Source of the DNA: Channa striata
Taxonomy: Eukaryota; Chordata; Actinopteri; Anabantiformes; Channidae
Assembly: GCA_033026295.1 (NCBI GenBank)
Contig: CM065184.1
Coordinates: forward strand, 7,257,501 to 7,321,500
Length of the DNA: 64,000 bases
Direction of reading: 5' to 3'
Part shown: in pieces, positions 12,901 through 27,301 of the stretch
Layout of the letters: every line of letters starts with the position of its first letter
Position numbering within the stretch: the stretch's first letter is position 1
Position numbers and translations under genes: made by a program
The notes under the pieces: generated by a model
Database searches by the model: none
Told to the model about the DNA's origin: nothing
The model's input: the letters and a program-made list of their open reading frames with translations, nothing else

Positions 12901-14843
12901 ATGTGTTACTAAACATTCTAATAGAGTTTCTTATTTCATACATTGACACATTTTATTATGCTGGGACCTTGGGAGCAGACCTTCAAACCTGTACATGCAT
13001 GTGTAGTAATTACTGTACCTACATTGTTAAGATTGTGTGTGGTTCTAATGTTGTGCTTTAACCATAGTTAACAATTCTGTCTTACACATCGACACCTTCA
13101 CGAAAAAGACAGAAGATGCCCGAGGATTGTGGAGGTGAAGACATTTTTTATGCATGCCTCTCTTCTTCAAAGCTTGAATGTATTACGGCTGTAAAGTCCT
13201 CCATCTTATCAGGCAGCGGGCAGAGAGGAGAAAAAACAGAGAAGTGCTACAGTAGGCTGCAAATAACCAGCGTCATCCAACAACAGTTTAGTTGAACCAA
13301 CTTAAAACAGTTGGTGTAAAAATTACCATCACCTCATTCTGAAATGGCAAAGTAAAAGTATGTAAAGTAAAATGAATTACAGATGTTTTCCCATCAATCT
13401 TTCACATCAACATTGTGAAAAATTAGCTAAGCTTTAGAAATAAATTTTTTTTTTATAAATGTATCACTTTTGTAATTTTCTGCAACCCCTTATACTGCGT
13501 GCCCAAGTAAGGGGATGCAAATTTTCTTTACACCTAAACCTAAAATAACACAAATGTTTTTTATCCTCAGAAGATCGAAAACTGATCAAGCAGCGTATAT
13601 AAAGATAAGTGCAAAAGTTTGGATCCCTAATAAGTTAATTTTTAAATCTACGTTTTGCTCTTTATGCTATTTCAGAATATGCGATGCAAAGTTACACTGT
13701 GGGCTGGCGACAATTAAAGAAATAATCCACAGCAGAGCCAGGATGGTACTACTCACCAATGATAGGAACAGGAGAAAATGATTAAGTGATGTGTGAAATA
13801 TTAATTGATAAATCCTGAAGGAAAACTGACTCTGGCTGATTGTGTCAGTCTGTATAAATGTTTGTTTTGTGTCTATGTGCCAGCTGCTAAACACGAGTTT
13901 TAACACCTTTTATATTTTCACTTACATTAGACAACTTTGCTATAAAAAGCCCATTCTAGCATGTGACTTACTACTCAGTACATCAGTAGTCAGCATTCAT
14001 GGTTAAAACAGAAAACTGTGCCAACCTCTTTCAAAACAACTCAAACCAAGCTGAAAAACTATTTCATACGCTCAAATTTATAGTCAAATTAATTTAGAAT
14101 GAAATAGGCATCCAACCAGCAAGAGTAATTTGAGAAATACTCTTCTGGTGGAATGTTTCCTACGTTTGAAGGTTCAGATTATGTTCCCCGCAATAGTGTA
14201 AATACATGAATTTTTATTCGAGTGCAATATTAAATAATGGCGTGTGGAAACTCAAATTCTTGTAGGTGCTGCAGTGTGTGCAGAGCAGCTGTGTAACTCT
14301 TGGATATATTAGGAGAACTGGATCCATTCATCCTAATTAAGGTTTCTCATTGACTGCAAATGATGAAAGAATTTCCAGGCCTCTGTTTCCAGCTCTGCAC
14401 ACAATCCAGTGTTGTTCAGCGCAGCTGCCGTCCTCGAGCGATCTGCTTTGGTTACAGTATGTGAGTTCAGCAGGTGGCTTGTTTTAATTGCAATGGAGCC
14501 TGCAGTTTTTCGACTTGGGCATACTGGACATTTTAAAGAACAAAGCCTAAGCCCTAAGTACTAGATTTAAAAACGTTCATTTTTGAATTCACTTGGATCG
14601 AGCAGATTATCAGGCTGACTGCATTAGGAAGAAGGACTAAAGCAAACGAAAGGTCAAAACTGAAAGAGAGGTGAGCAGAGTGAGGATTCCACGACAGCAA
14701 CTGAGGTGTGCATCTGTGAGTGAAATGAGAGCAGAGATAAATGATTCTCTGAGACCACACCATCGAGAACATGTAAAAACAGAAACATCATTCAAACAAG
14801 ACATGCAATCATAAGCTTCTGTTGTGCCCTGATTGCCCACACT
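6921..14843. other. Long gene-free stretch
   Basis: No gene or element could be supported across nearly 8 kb. A minus-strand frame of 146 codons (8178-8618) is open but has no recognisable domain and is near the length expected by chance. A tRNA-like match exists on the minus strand near 7284-7310 (GGGGTCAAATCCC) without a proper A box. There is a G9 run near 10478. Small CTTTTCCA-type repeats lie near 8578-8610. Confidence 0.5.
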
Positions 14844-14866
14844 CACACACACACACACACACACAC
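14844..14866 (+). repeat. (CA)n microsatellite, 23 bp
   Basis: A CA dinucleotide tract of about 11 units, preceded by an imperfect CACACT unit. Confidence 0.95.
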
Positions 14867-16429
14867 TGCACTAAATCCTCTGTCACTCTGTTGTGTAAAG
14901 CACAATTTTAACCTCAATCTGCGAGGTATAAACTACATCAGGTCAAGGTCCATTCAACATTCATACATTAATGCCACACGATTATTCAGATGTGCGACTG
15001 TCACCACACCTGTCATTATTCTGCTGAGAGTATACCTCTGTGGACCTGCTGCTGAATGATGTATCGCCTGTCGACTAAGAAATCACCACCACTTCCATCA
15101 CGCACTCTCGCTCACCTTGGAGCAGCGGAGCATGGGTGCACAGGTGTGGTAACTTAGAAGAATTCTCGTCCCCCTTCCCTTTCCACTGTACCCCGGCACA
15201 GTGCTGTCACGGCACCTGTCATCTCCAGTACGTCACATTTCATTAAAAGGAGGCAGTCGCTGGACTCTTTGCTGCACAGCAGGCAGCAGGTGGCTTGGGA
15301 TAACAACAACTGTCCTTTCGCTGTATCCCCATGAGCAATCGGAACACTCCGAAACGCGTTCTCAGCCCCGCTCACCCTGCTTTGACCTAACTGCTTTGCA
15401 TAATAACACTGCTGCAACCCATTACATGCCACTGTCCTTTGTATCATCAGACATCAAAGGCCAGCGCTGCACATGACAACAGCCCTGTTTCCTACTCATA
15501 CATCTCCACGCTCAAAAACTAAATGGCAAAAAAAATAAACAAACCCAAAACCATTATTCCATTTTGCAGTTTTTTTATGACAAGCCTTAAAAAAACGACT
15601 GAGTATGCTGCACATGATTTGTGTCAGCAAGCTGTGCATGGGTGGGGTAAATGTGCTCATGAATCTATGTCATTACAGTGTCGTGGTTCCTTTAGATTTC
15701 TACACGTTCGCTTGTTCCTTGGCCATTTGCCCTCATTTGAATTCAGACATAAACTGAATACAAAATATTCAGACCATCTGTTCGTGTTGTACTGTTACAA
15801 GGTGAATCCAGGTGTAAGTCATTATAGCTCATACATTTTTTTTTATCAATCCTTATAAATAAGAAGAGTGGTAAGATAAATACAACCAATGGTATGCTTT
15901 AAAAGAGCATTGGAACACCTTTTGAAATCATAAAATAATAAATTAATTAATAAATGTTATATTTATATATACGATATATAACAGTTTTGTTTAATTATAA
16001 AATACCTTTTAAAAGCTTTTAATTTTAAATTGCCTAAAACCTTGAAGTTAAAAACAAGGAAAAAATCTTCTATATTAAAGATAAAATATTTGATGTCAAA
16101 CAAACAACAACACTCAAACAACAGAATAACAGTCGTTCTCCAGTACTAAATGTGAACCGGCAGCAGTATCTTCCATTTCTGTTAATTAATTAAAAAACTG
16201 ACTACAGGACTGGCATGGCATGAGGGGTTGGACTTGAACAGCATAAGAAAAAATTTTTCTATTTCAAACTACTTCAGTATTATCTCCAATCATATGCTAG
16301 TTCTGCTCATCATATTTAATATCTAATAGCTTAAAGACAAAAGTCAACCTTCTGGTTTCACGATTACATCCAGACTGGTCCACATCTGGACCCAGATGTA
16401 AAAGGCTGCAGCTGATCACTGTCCATTTT

Positions 16430-16430
<1 letters not shown>
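14867..16430. other. Gene-free DNA with a GC-richer island at about 15060-15480
   Basis: No gene is recognised. The segment 15060-15480 is richer in G+C and in CpG than its surroundings. It gives overlapping 90-100-codon frames on both strands, which reflects base composition and not coding. 15880-16090 is strongly AT-rich. Confidence 0.5.

Positions 16431-16478
<48 letters not shown>
16431..16478 (+). repeat. (CA)24 microsatellite
   Basis: A perfect CA dinucleotide tract of 48 bp. Confidence 0.97.
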
Positions 16479-19289
<2,811 letters not shown>

Positions 19290-19594
19290 CACACAGATAA
19301 AGGATAAATTAATTCACCAACTTCTGGGATTTTTTTTAATTCCTCTTCTTTTCATAGTGGTGTTCTCAGGCCAAAACATTATTCTGTCATATTAATCGTT
19401 ATGACCAAATACCCGCAAACAATCGACCGAACTATTAATCGTATGAGCGTATGACTGTATCTTTACTGTTAATTAAAACATATTCATATGCTGAAAGAAT
19501 ATTGTGAAAATAACATTACCCGCTCAGTGGGTAAAGTTAGTCAGTCTGCCATTCTGCAACCTGGATTGACTGTGGACCTCCACCAACCGGATAA

Positions 19595-19610
19595 AAACAC
19601 ATCAGCCAGA
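19595..19610 (+). repeat. Target-site duplication, left copy
   Basis: The 16-bp sequence AAACACATCAGCCAGA is repeated exactly at 19782-19797 and flanks the SINE at 19611-19781. Confidence 0.88.
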
Positions 19611-19781
19611 GTTCCCTCATAGCTGAATGGTAAAATTGCATGCCATATAACCACACCACCCTGAGTTGGAATCCAGCTGAGAAGCTTTGCTTTGTTTTGC
19701 ATGTAATCTCCCCCGTCATGTTGCCTGTCTGCTTTAAACTTCTATCTAGTACTGGCAGAAATGGCAAAAACATATTTATAC
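19611..19781 (+). mobile_element. tRNA-derived SINE, intact termini
   Basis: This is a short retrotransposon with a tRNA-like head. The head shows an A-box-like TAGCTGAATGGTAAAAT at about 19621 and a B-box-like GAGTTGGAATCC (about 19664-19675), spaced as in RNA polymerase III promoters. The body that follows (pyrimidine-rich, then GGCAAAAACATA) matches the layout I know from a SINE family common in spiny-rayed fishes. A perfect 16-bp target-site duplication directly borders both ends, so the 171-bp insertion is full length. Such elements encode no protein and depend on a partner LINE for mobility. The B box has drifted (GG for the usual CG), so it is probably no longer transcribed. Confidence 0.82.
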
Positions 19782-19797
19782 AAACACATCAGCCAGA
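19782..19797 (+). repeat. Target-site duplication, right copy
   Basis: Exact copy of 19595-19610. It marks the 3' end of the SINE insertion. Confidence 0.88.
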
Positions 19798-22700
19798 CAT
19801 GCTGTTAAGGGAAAATTGGTTGAGAAATTGTTAAAAACATGTTGATGTGTCTGTCTTGAAAAAGGGAAGTTCTTGTGCACATCCAGTTAACACTTGCTTA
19901 CTTCAGACCCCAGAGTGTTGGTCATTTAGAACTTTTACCGTGACATTTCTTTAAACAACTTTAAACTAGATGTTGGCAATAAAATACATGTCTCTAAAAA
20001 AATGCAGATATGTTCTCTATTGTTTGCAACTAGCCATTTGTGTTAATTATGAACATATCCTCGTTATTTTAATAAAACACAAAGCTCAGTATCAACAAAG
20101 CCTCATTATCTTAAATAAAAATATAATACAACAGGGCATCATATTCTTCTCATCACCCAAAGATTCTGTTGTCAGGAAACATATGCTTTAACAACATAAC
20201 AACAGACACGGCACATAATGTGTATTACAAAAAATTGAGAAGAGATGAAAGAAACCATCCTTTACACCAGAGGAAATAAAGACTCTGGAAAATGAGTCCG
20301 TCAGTCCCTTTTTGTGCAATGCAACAATCAAGTCTACCAATCCCCTGTGAATTCTGCGAGATCTTGTAATTTACAACATCACTTAAACATTACAATGTGC
20401 ATCATAAATTTATAGAAAAGGACATCACAAAGTTAGACCGTTTAGGCTGCAACAATGGCCAGTACACATGACTATTGTTCCAAGCCAAAGAAAACACACT
20501 GGTCACTCGGTCAAGCAATAGGTACATGAGCAGATGGACAGATGAATTCATCTTTTAGTGTATTCGCAAATACCACCGGGCCCTGACTGGAACAGATTAC
20601 TTACAGACAATCCTAGTCATTACAGAATTCAAAGTGTTGGCAATGAGGCTTGAAATGCATTCACTTTAACATTATTTGTCTTAATCTTATTTCACAATCA
20701 GTCATTTTCTTTCCTTTTGATGATGTTTGTGTAGTCCAGAAGCTTCTGACTTCTAAAAATATCTGATACTTACCCTTTGAGAGATATCTTTTTGCTGTTT
20801 TTTTTTTTTTTTTGGCAAGAGTTTCACTTTTTTCCTTTTCCATTGGCTCATCCACAACTGACAGTTTTAGCTTTCATCAAACTAAAGCTCTCCCTTTGAT
20901 CTGTTGATATTTTCACATGATTTTAGTCATTTAATCTTTCATAACTGGGAAATGCCTCTTAATCAGGTTCCAACTTGAAAGTTGTGATAATTTGCAAGAC
21001 ATTATTTTATACCAAGCGAGGATACGTTTCAGTGAAGCTTACCAGTCTCCCGAGGGAAGTGCTTGGGATATTTTCTGCTTGACAGCGCCTGACAGTCACA
21101 TCAGCGTCATCTTATGTTTCTGCAGTTTGAGGAATAATGCAAAATTATACAAATGCCTTTTAGTGCAGTGAAATGTCCGCTCTATTACAATACCTATTAC
21201 AAATGCATATATGAAATTGGGTAAGACTGTTCAATATTGCTTTGTTTGGAAACTTCCCTGATGATTACCGCACTGATCTGGACAGCTTAGCTTTTATTCA
21301 ATGATGTAAACGGATTGATGTCTTTCTGAAATGGGAGGAAAATGAACAGATAGATAGTCATTTATTTACTGTCAAACAGAACTGACATAATGTAATTGCG
21401 CTGCTATCATTGTATCCTGTAGTGCTGATATCTTGCTCTGCTGGGAGTGACAGAGTGATTGTGAATAAATAACAAGGCGCGGGTGGTGCATACAGTACAG
21501 GATTTTACGAGCATGAAGTGTTTATGGATCATTACTTTTTAGTATCCTCCAAATTTAAACGTGTGCTCTGCAGTGAAGTTTTATGCATCCCGCCCCAGAG
21601 AGCTATAAGACACATTTGCAGACAAGAACAGGGGGTTGGCATGAGAAAAAAGGGGTGCTTCATATGCCACCTGTTTGTTACATGTAATAAATAATTCTCT
21701 GTATTACTGGAGGCATGCCAGGCACTTCAAGTAAAACACCTACTATATTATACAAGTGTTAATAAAAAAAAAAAGGTGTTAGTGTTTTATATTACTGTGG
21801 GCTGTACAGTCCTGCGGCTGTAGGCTAAAACACCTAATGAGCCAGACTAGTGATATCACTCCTTTCCCATTTTTTATTCATTTATACAACCTCTGAGTCC
21901 CGGCATATCTCTCAATTTAGAGCTTTTCAAGGAGAAAAAACAAATCAACACATTTTCTACCTGTCAAGGATGAGAGGTTTGACTATCTCTCCAGTGTGCT
22001 GAGTCTTTAACGTTTGTCAGAGCTACTTACTTGTGTTAGATACTTCAGATTTGTCAAAAAGTTTGCAGAAAAGATCGACAAAATATTTCAGGGGCCTGCT
22101 TGCTTATCATAGACTATCATAGTAGTTATGTTTGGTCTGGTTAAGATGAATAGTAATGTGTGAAAGCTAGTGGAGAATCCAAGTCAAGATTTTATTCTTA
22201 ATATCATAAATACAGCTTAGCTAAGATTTTCAACATACTGAGGTCATATAAAAAAAAAAAACATTTACGACCTTTAAAAATCTAGTTCATTCATTTAATT
22301 GTTCTGCTTTTAGTTGTCTCATTGCCAAGAAGCTCAGGCTTATTTCCCAATTCTATCTTTTTTTTTGTCTAAATCAAATGTACTTCACTCAAGCGTCTGT
22401 AAGCCTGAAGACTAATGGGCAAGTAATCATGCTCCTGAAGTACCCGAGAAACCCCAGTTCTTCTACCAAAAGCTAAAGATGGATTTTGCATTTCTCAGCG
22501 TGGAAGTGGTGCTGAAAGAGAATCAACTTCCTCGTTATAAACACAGGCGTAGAAAAAAAACGTACTGCGTACTTGAAAGTAGCATGTAGGGGGGGAAACG
22601 GTTGAGGATAAAGAGATGTCATAGTTGAGAAACTGGCTGCATTGTTGACAGAGTGAGAAATGTAGTGGGAGGCCTGACTCAGAAGTGCAGCCTGCAGGTA

Positions 22701-25164
22701 AGGTACGCTGCTCTGTCGCTGTGTACCTATAATCCACCCCACCTTGTGAAAACAAACAAAAATAATATCAAATGGATAAAAACGCAGCATGCAGACGGAA
22801 TGGAGATGGGAAAACTGTGAAAGAGATTAAACTACACAGTGCTGCCAAGTCAAAATAAAGATTCTGAAGAGACCTGCTGCGTATTTGTGACAGTAAGGAA
22901 GACAATGATGTTCGTTATTATCAAGTTATTTAAATACGATCTCTGCTGCAGCAACAGAACAGACAGCAGCGTATAACAGTGTATAACATCTGACAGCCTG
23001 GCAAACAGTATTTCTTGCAGTTCACTATTGTGTAAAGGAAATCTTTTTTTCCTAAATTATATAAATAATTTTGTTCAATGAATAAAACATTTCTTGAAAA
23101 GCAACTGTAGGTGCATTGTGAATTTTTTTTTCTCTGATTGCCATAACCTACTAACTGAGTGTTACTGTCATACAAGCACCTCCGCGTTCACAGTTTAAAG
23201 TCATTTTTTAAGAAAAATATACAACAGTGGACATGTGTGGACGTTCTCTCAAATGATGCAGTCCTCCCAAATTGTGTCTTCATAGATAGTAAGGCTCCAC
23301 CTTCAAGTTCAGACAAATCCAAGGTTGCACTGACTATGCTATGTCAATGAATCAATAAAGTGCCCTGTAATCTCTCTCTCTTGTTTGGTGTCCAAGTCTC
23401 CTAGAAAGGAAATAATGCCTTTGAACGGAGAGGTTGCTGCAATCTTGGATCAAGGACAATGTTTTATTTCTAAAGGGTATTTTGTGGAGGTTGTTATCAA
23501 CGCAGTGGGGGGAAGCTATTGTGAGAGCAAAATTAGAGGGAGCAAAACAAAGAAACAGAGAGAGAAAGGGATTGCTATGGAGAGACAGAAATTAAAAATC
23601 TGTTGAAGGCTCTTGTCGTTTCCTTCTTGAAACCAATAGCTTTTGTCACACGGGGAGCACATGACTCACTAATATGTAAGCATGAGTGTTTTCAACGATG
23701 CACATACTGGCTTCTTGTAAAGCCGTCATGGGTCAACATCTCAAAGCTGCTATTTTAATGACACTGTTTCATGTTCCGTTTGTTTTGATTTTCTTTTCAA
23801 CATGAAATAATTGGCCAATATTTTTGATTTCAAAAGTTGACTTCCAAAGTCAATTTAATAAAGTCAATTAGTGAGTCAAACATTCAATACGTTTCTTTTA
23901 GCTAATTTATTGGTCAATTCTGGTTGGAGCTTGTAATTTTGGATGCAACCACTGGGAGCCAGAAGTTTTCAAATCATCAGGGTTTAAGCAACACTGACTG
24001 CCCCAGTGATTTCCCACATTCAGCCAGCAAAGAAAGTAAAGGAATTAAACCGAAGAAGAAACGGTGAAGGGAATACATTTCATGTTTGCTATGCCTGCTT
24101 TTACTGAAGGTATTAGGTTTCATCTTTTTTGATTCTTTGGTCAAGTGAGCAGCCCTGTCAAGTCATTTTTAGAGCAGTTTAGGCACTTGTTTACAATTTT
24201 TGGGTGAATGTTGTGCAGATACTGTATAGGCCTGTTGCTTTGAGTTAGATACACTAACTTTTCCTCGATTGACATTAATCTCCAGTACTATAGCCTTAGG
24301 TTTGAAGAGTTGATAGTGGAAAATAACTTAGAGGGTTCGCAGAACTAAGGTCAACAACTTAATTGCATTTTTCCTTTTAAAAGAAACACCTTCCATTATA
24401 CAATCTCCGAGCTGTTCACTCATCAATTGGGACTGTCCATTGTGCTCCTCTGAGTGATTATGACAAGGACTGTACTTTTTCTGTGAACCTATTTTCCTTT
24501 AAAACTATTTGGTGGGCTTTTGCCTCATTCAGTGATTTCCTGTGTTTCCCACAGTGACTCTAAATGGTCTCAGAGAAGGGGCATCTCTACCATAAAGGTT
24601 CACAGAGTAATCACAAAGGCAATAGGTTTTTCCAGTTGAGAAAAATGGGTGGACGGAGGGATCAATGCTGTGGTGCTCTGTGCCCATTCTTTCAAACTAC
24701 AAATAAAGAAATTATTCGCGATGCACTGTGAACACTTTGGCACTCGAGTGACTGAAGAGTAGGACCTGCATTTCTGGAGTGCAACCTGAGCTGAACTCAG
24801 GCTCACGCTGTTGTCCTCCAGTGCACAATGGCTTTGTTATTTTCTTAATTTTGGCCAAATAATCATGAGATGTAACTACAGTACAGCAGTGGGAAGACAC
24901 AGCTGACGAAGCTGAAGATGAATGTGCTCCATTTCTGCTTAATGGGATTGCAGGCAATATAGGTAATGAAAGTGTGATCTCTTCCTGGAGGAATTTTCTT
25001 CTGGACTGACATGACAGTGATTCTTTTATTAATAAAAAAAAAATTCTGACACAGAGTGCTGCATTTAAAAGTAGTAAAAATAAAGATGTGTGGATTTTGG
25101 ACATGGTTTTTAATGTTGTTGTGTACTTCCTGTAGAAGATGTTCATATGTTTCAAATGCAAATG
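19798..25164. other. Gene-free DNA
   Basis: No gene is recognised. There is a T16 run at 20798-20813. The longest open frame of the whole window (156 codons, minus, 24712-25182) lies at the end of this stretch. It contains no recognisable domain and overlaps a repeat, so it is treated as chance. 20930-21760 and 23600-24400 have mixed, non-repetitive composition and could hold regulatory DNA, which the sequence alone cannot show. Confidence 0.5.
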
Positions 25165-25480
25165 TAAAACAGTGGACTGCACCCTTAAACCTAGAAGGTC
25201 CCTGGTTCAAATCCCTGTCTGGGTGTGGCCTTTCTCTGAGGAGTTTGGGTGTTTTCTAGGTACTTGTGTGTCCCAAGACACACATGTTAGATTAACTGGT
25301 GACTCTAAATTGCCTGTAGGTGTGAATGGTCATCTGTCTGTGTACGTCTCTGTGTTGGCCTTGAGATAGACTGGCGACCTGTCCAGGATGTGCCCTGCCT
25401 CTTGCCTAATGACAGCTGGGACAGGCTCCAGCCCCTCATGACCCTGAATAGGATAATTGGTTCAGATGATGGATGGACAT
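25165..25480 (+). mobile_element. tRNA-like dispersed repeat, teleost type
   Basis: This belongs to a very common fish repeat that I recognise from its order of phrases. A tRNA-like head carries a B box (GGTTCAAATCCCTG at about 25204). It is followed by GTTAGATTAACTGGTGACTC, then ATAGACTGGCGACCTGTCCA, then GACAGGCTCCAGCCCC, and ends in a GATGGATGG tail. The copy is nearly full length but diverged. It encodes no protein. A second, shorter copy lies at 49041-49212 and a reversed tail fragment at 46272-46322. Whether the family is a SINE or a non-autonomous DNA element was not settled here. Confidence 0.72.
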
Positions 25481-25682
25481 AAGTAAGTAGATCTTTCATG
25501 CTAAATATTAAAAACATATTTAAAAAATTATCACTGAATTCAAAGCTAATTTACTCACATATAAAAGACATAAATTGCAAAATTGTTTGTGGCAATGAGC
25601 ATGCAACAGCAATATCAATAGAGTATTACATACTTTTCAGATTGGACAATGCTGACAAAATAATATTGCTGGCCACATCCTA

Positions 25683-25852
25683 TCCAATCTAATCCACTTT
25701 ATTTATATATCATATTTAAAAACAACCCGGTTGACCAAAGTGCTTTACGTTATATAGTTAAGAAAGGTCAGTAAAAACCATGTCAGAAACAGCCCCATAA
25801 TAATTAAAAGATAATCAATTACTTATAAATAATAATATCAATAAAAATTAAG
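25683..25852 (-). mobile_element. LINE 3' UTR and tail (L2-like)
   Basis: Read on the minus strand, this AT-rich segment follows the stop codon of the LINE tail at 25853-26034. It contains AAAGCACTTTGGTCAAC and then TATATAAATAAAGTGG, the typical last 60 bases of teleost L2-like LINEs. It ends in a short repeated terminus (GATTAGATTGGATAG). It is the 3' end of the deleted LINE described next. Confidence 0.72.
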
Positions 25853-26034
25853 CTATAAAAGTAAACGACTCTCAGTGTGAATTAAATGCCAGTAAACAAA
25901 ACGGGTTTTAAGACGTGACTGACAAACCACCACACTTGGTGCCTCCCAAAAATGGAGAGGAAGTTTATTCCATAACCTGGGCCCTGTGATTGAAAAAGCA
26001 TGTCTGAACGTGTTGTTCAGCATTACAACAGGGA
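25853..26034 (-). mobile_element. LINE ORF2 C-terminal tail fragment
   Basis: The minus strand encodes the conserved C-terminal tail of CR1/L2-type ORF2 proteins in one open frame. Visible pieces are RHAFSITGPRLWNKLPLHF followed by APSVVVCQSRLKTRF, with a stop (TAG) at 25853-25855. In an intact element this tail follows the reverse transcriptase. Here it follows the end of the endonuclease domain directly, so roughly the whole reverse transcriptase has been lost. Confidence 0.82.
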
Positions 26035-27000
26035 AACATGGAATAAGACTAGCGTATGATCCAAAAAAACTGTATCATGCACAACATAATCAGAAACAAG
26101 TAGGCCGTATGACAGTACAAGATCAAGTGTGTGCCCATGAACATAAGTGGGGCAGACACTAACTGCTCCAGATTAAAAACATCATTGACGTGTAAGAACT
26201 CTTTAACCAGTGACACCGCAGGACAACAGACATGTATGTTTAGGTCACCAGTTACAACAACTTAGGCATGATTTCTGATGAGAAATCAGAAAAGTTACTG
26301 ATGTATTTAGAAGGTTGCTGTATGACAGCGCACAAAACAGGCTGATGATGTCCTACTTTAAATATGCACAACTCCAAGGACGATTAAGAGGGCTGAGGGC
26401 TGAGGTAGCTGTTTGCTTTGAAATTTGTCCTTAAAAACTATCGCAAGCCTCCCTCCATGACCCGTGGTCCTGGGAGCAGCGAAATAGGCATGGTCCAGTG
26501 GTAGAAGTTTGGAAAAGGCATTTAACTCAAACATTTTCAGCCATGTTTCTGTGATGAGTAAAAAATCCAGATTATGAGAGGATAAAAACTCCTTTAAGAT
26601 AAAATTCCATAACGATCTAGCGTTAACCAGAGCAAATCTGGAAGATGCTTGAGGAGAAGCCGCCAGGGGAACTCGACGCAGCGGCCTTTGCAAGGCTGAG
26701 GTACCCACCAGCGGGGGATCCGAGGCTCCACATCGGCACAGACAATGGATACCAGGCATCTGTCAACTGGAACCAAAAAGTGCCGGTAGACAGAAGCACA
26801 ACAGATTAGTCCACATTCATCTAGAACGGGGGGCAAGTCGCATTTTTGCCCGTTTAAATTCATTGCAGGATTTTCCAGTAGACCGTCCATTATAACAAGT
26901 GTTTTATGGTCATGTACCAGGTGACAGTTTGTATAAGAAAGACAATTTCTAAAAAAAACATACACTGGCAACTTGGTCTGTCCAGCAAATGTTCAAAGGT
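26035..27000 (-). mobile_element. LINE ORF2 endonuclease domain, frameshifted (L2-like)
   Basis: The minus strand carries an APE-type endonuclease of a non-LTR retrotransposon, broken by several frameshifts. In order it shows EPRIPRWWVPQP (about 26710-26745), ALVNARSLWNFILKEF (around 26600-26630), LDFLLITETWLK (about 26540-26575), PSKYISNFSDF (about 26285-26315), VTGDLNIHVCCP (about 26215-26250), LEQLVSAPLMF, HTLDLVLSYGLLVSDYV (about 26085-26135) and DHTLVLFHVSL (about 26035-26065). The Asn, the Glu of TET, the GDxN motif and the final Asp-His are all visible, although Ser of the usual SDH is replaced. This domain nicks target DNA for target-primed reverse transcription. The copy cannot be active because of the frameshifts and the missing reverse transcriptase. 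The 5' border is uncertain. Confidence 0.83.
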
Positions 27001-27204
27001 CAACATTTGTGTGTGGAGAGGTCACTACTATAATCCTAATATTCCTACTTGACAGGAATAAAAAAAACATTTGACTGTGATGTGTTACCTACTCTAAATA
27101 GAAGTGTACAGTGTACCAGTGTATTTAACTAAACCCTTTATTGTTCATAGGCAACAATATGTGTGGAGGTATGTGTCTCATAACTATCCAATAAAAATAA
27201 AACT

Positions 27205-27301
27205 AATTTTCATGTACAAGGTTCCAAATCTAGGGCCCACCTAGATTTGGAATCATATGTATATCAAATTTGTTTCCATAATAAAACATGTATGTTTTAT
27301 T
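27205..27301. repeat. Foldback: two adjacent perfect inverted repeats
   Basis: TTCCAAATCTAGG (27222-27234) and its exact reverse complement (27240-27252) flank a 5-base loop. Imperfect pairing continues outward on both sides for about 20 more bases. Immediately downstream, AATAAAACAT (27280-27289) and ATGTTTTATT (27292-27301) form a second 10-bp inverted repeat with a 2-base spacer. It could be a foldback-type element remnant or the stem of a small RNA. No flanking target-site duplication was identified. Confidence 0.7.

Noticed and set aside
24712..25182. Longest single open frame in the window (156 codons, minus).
   Set aside because: It has no recognisable domain, its length is near the chance maximum for AT-rich DNA of this size, and it overlaps the tRNA-like repeat.
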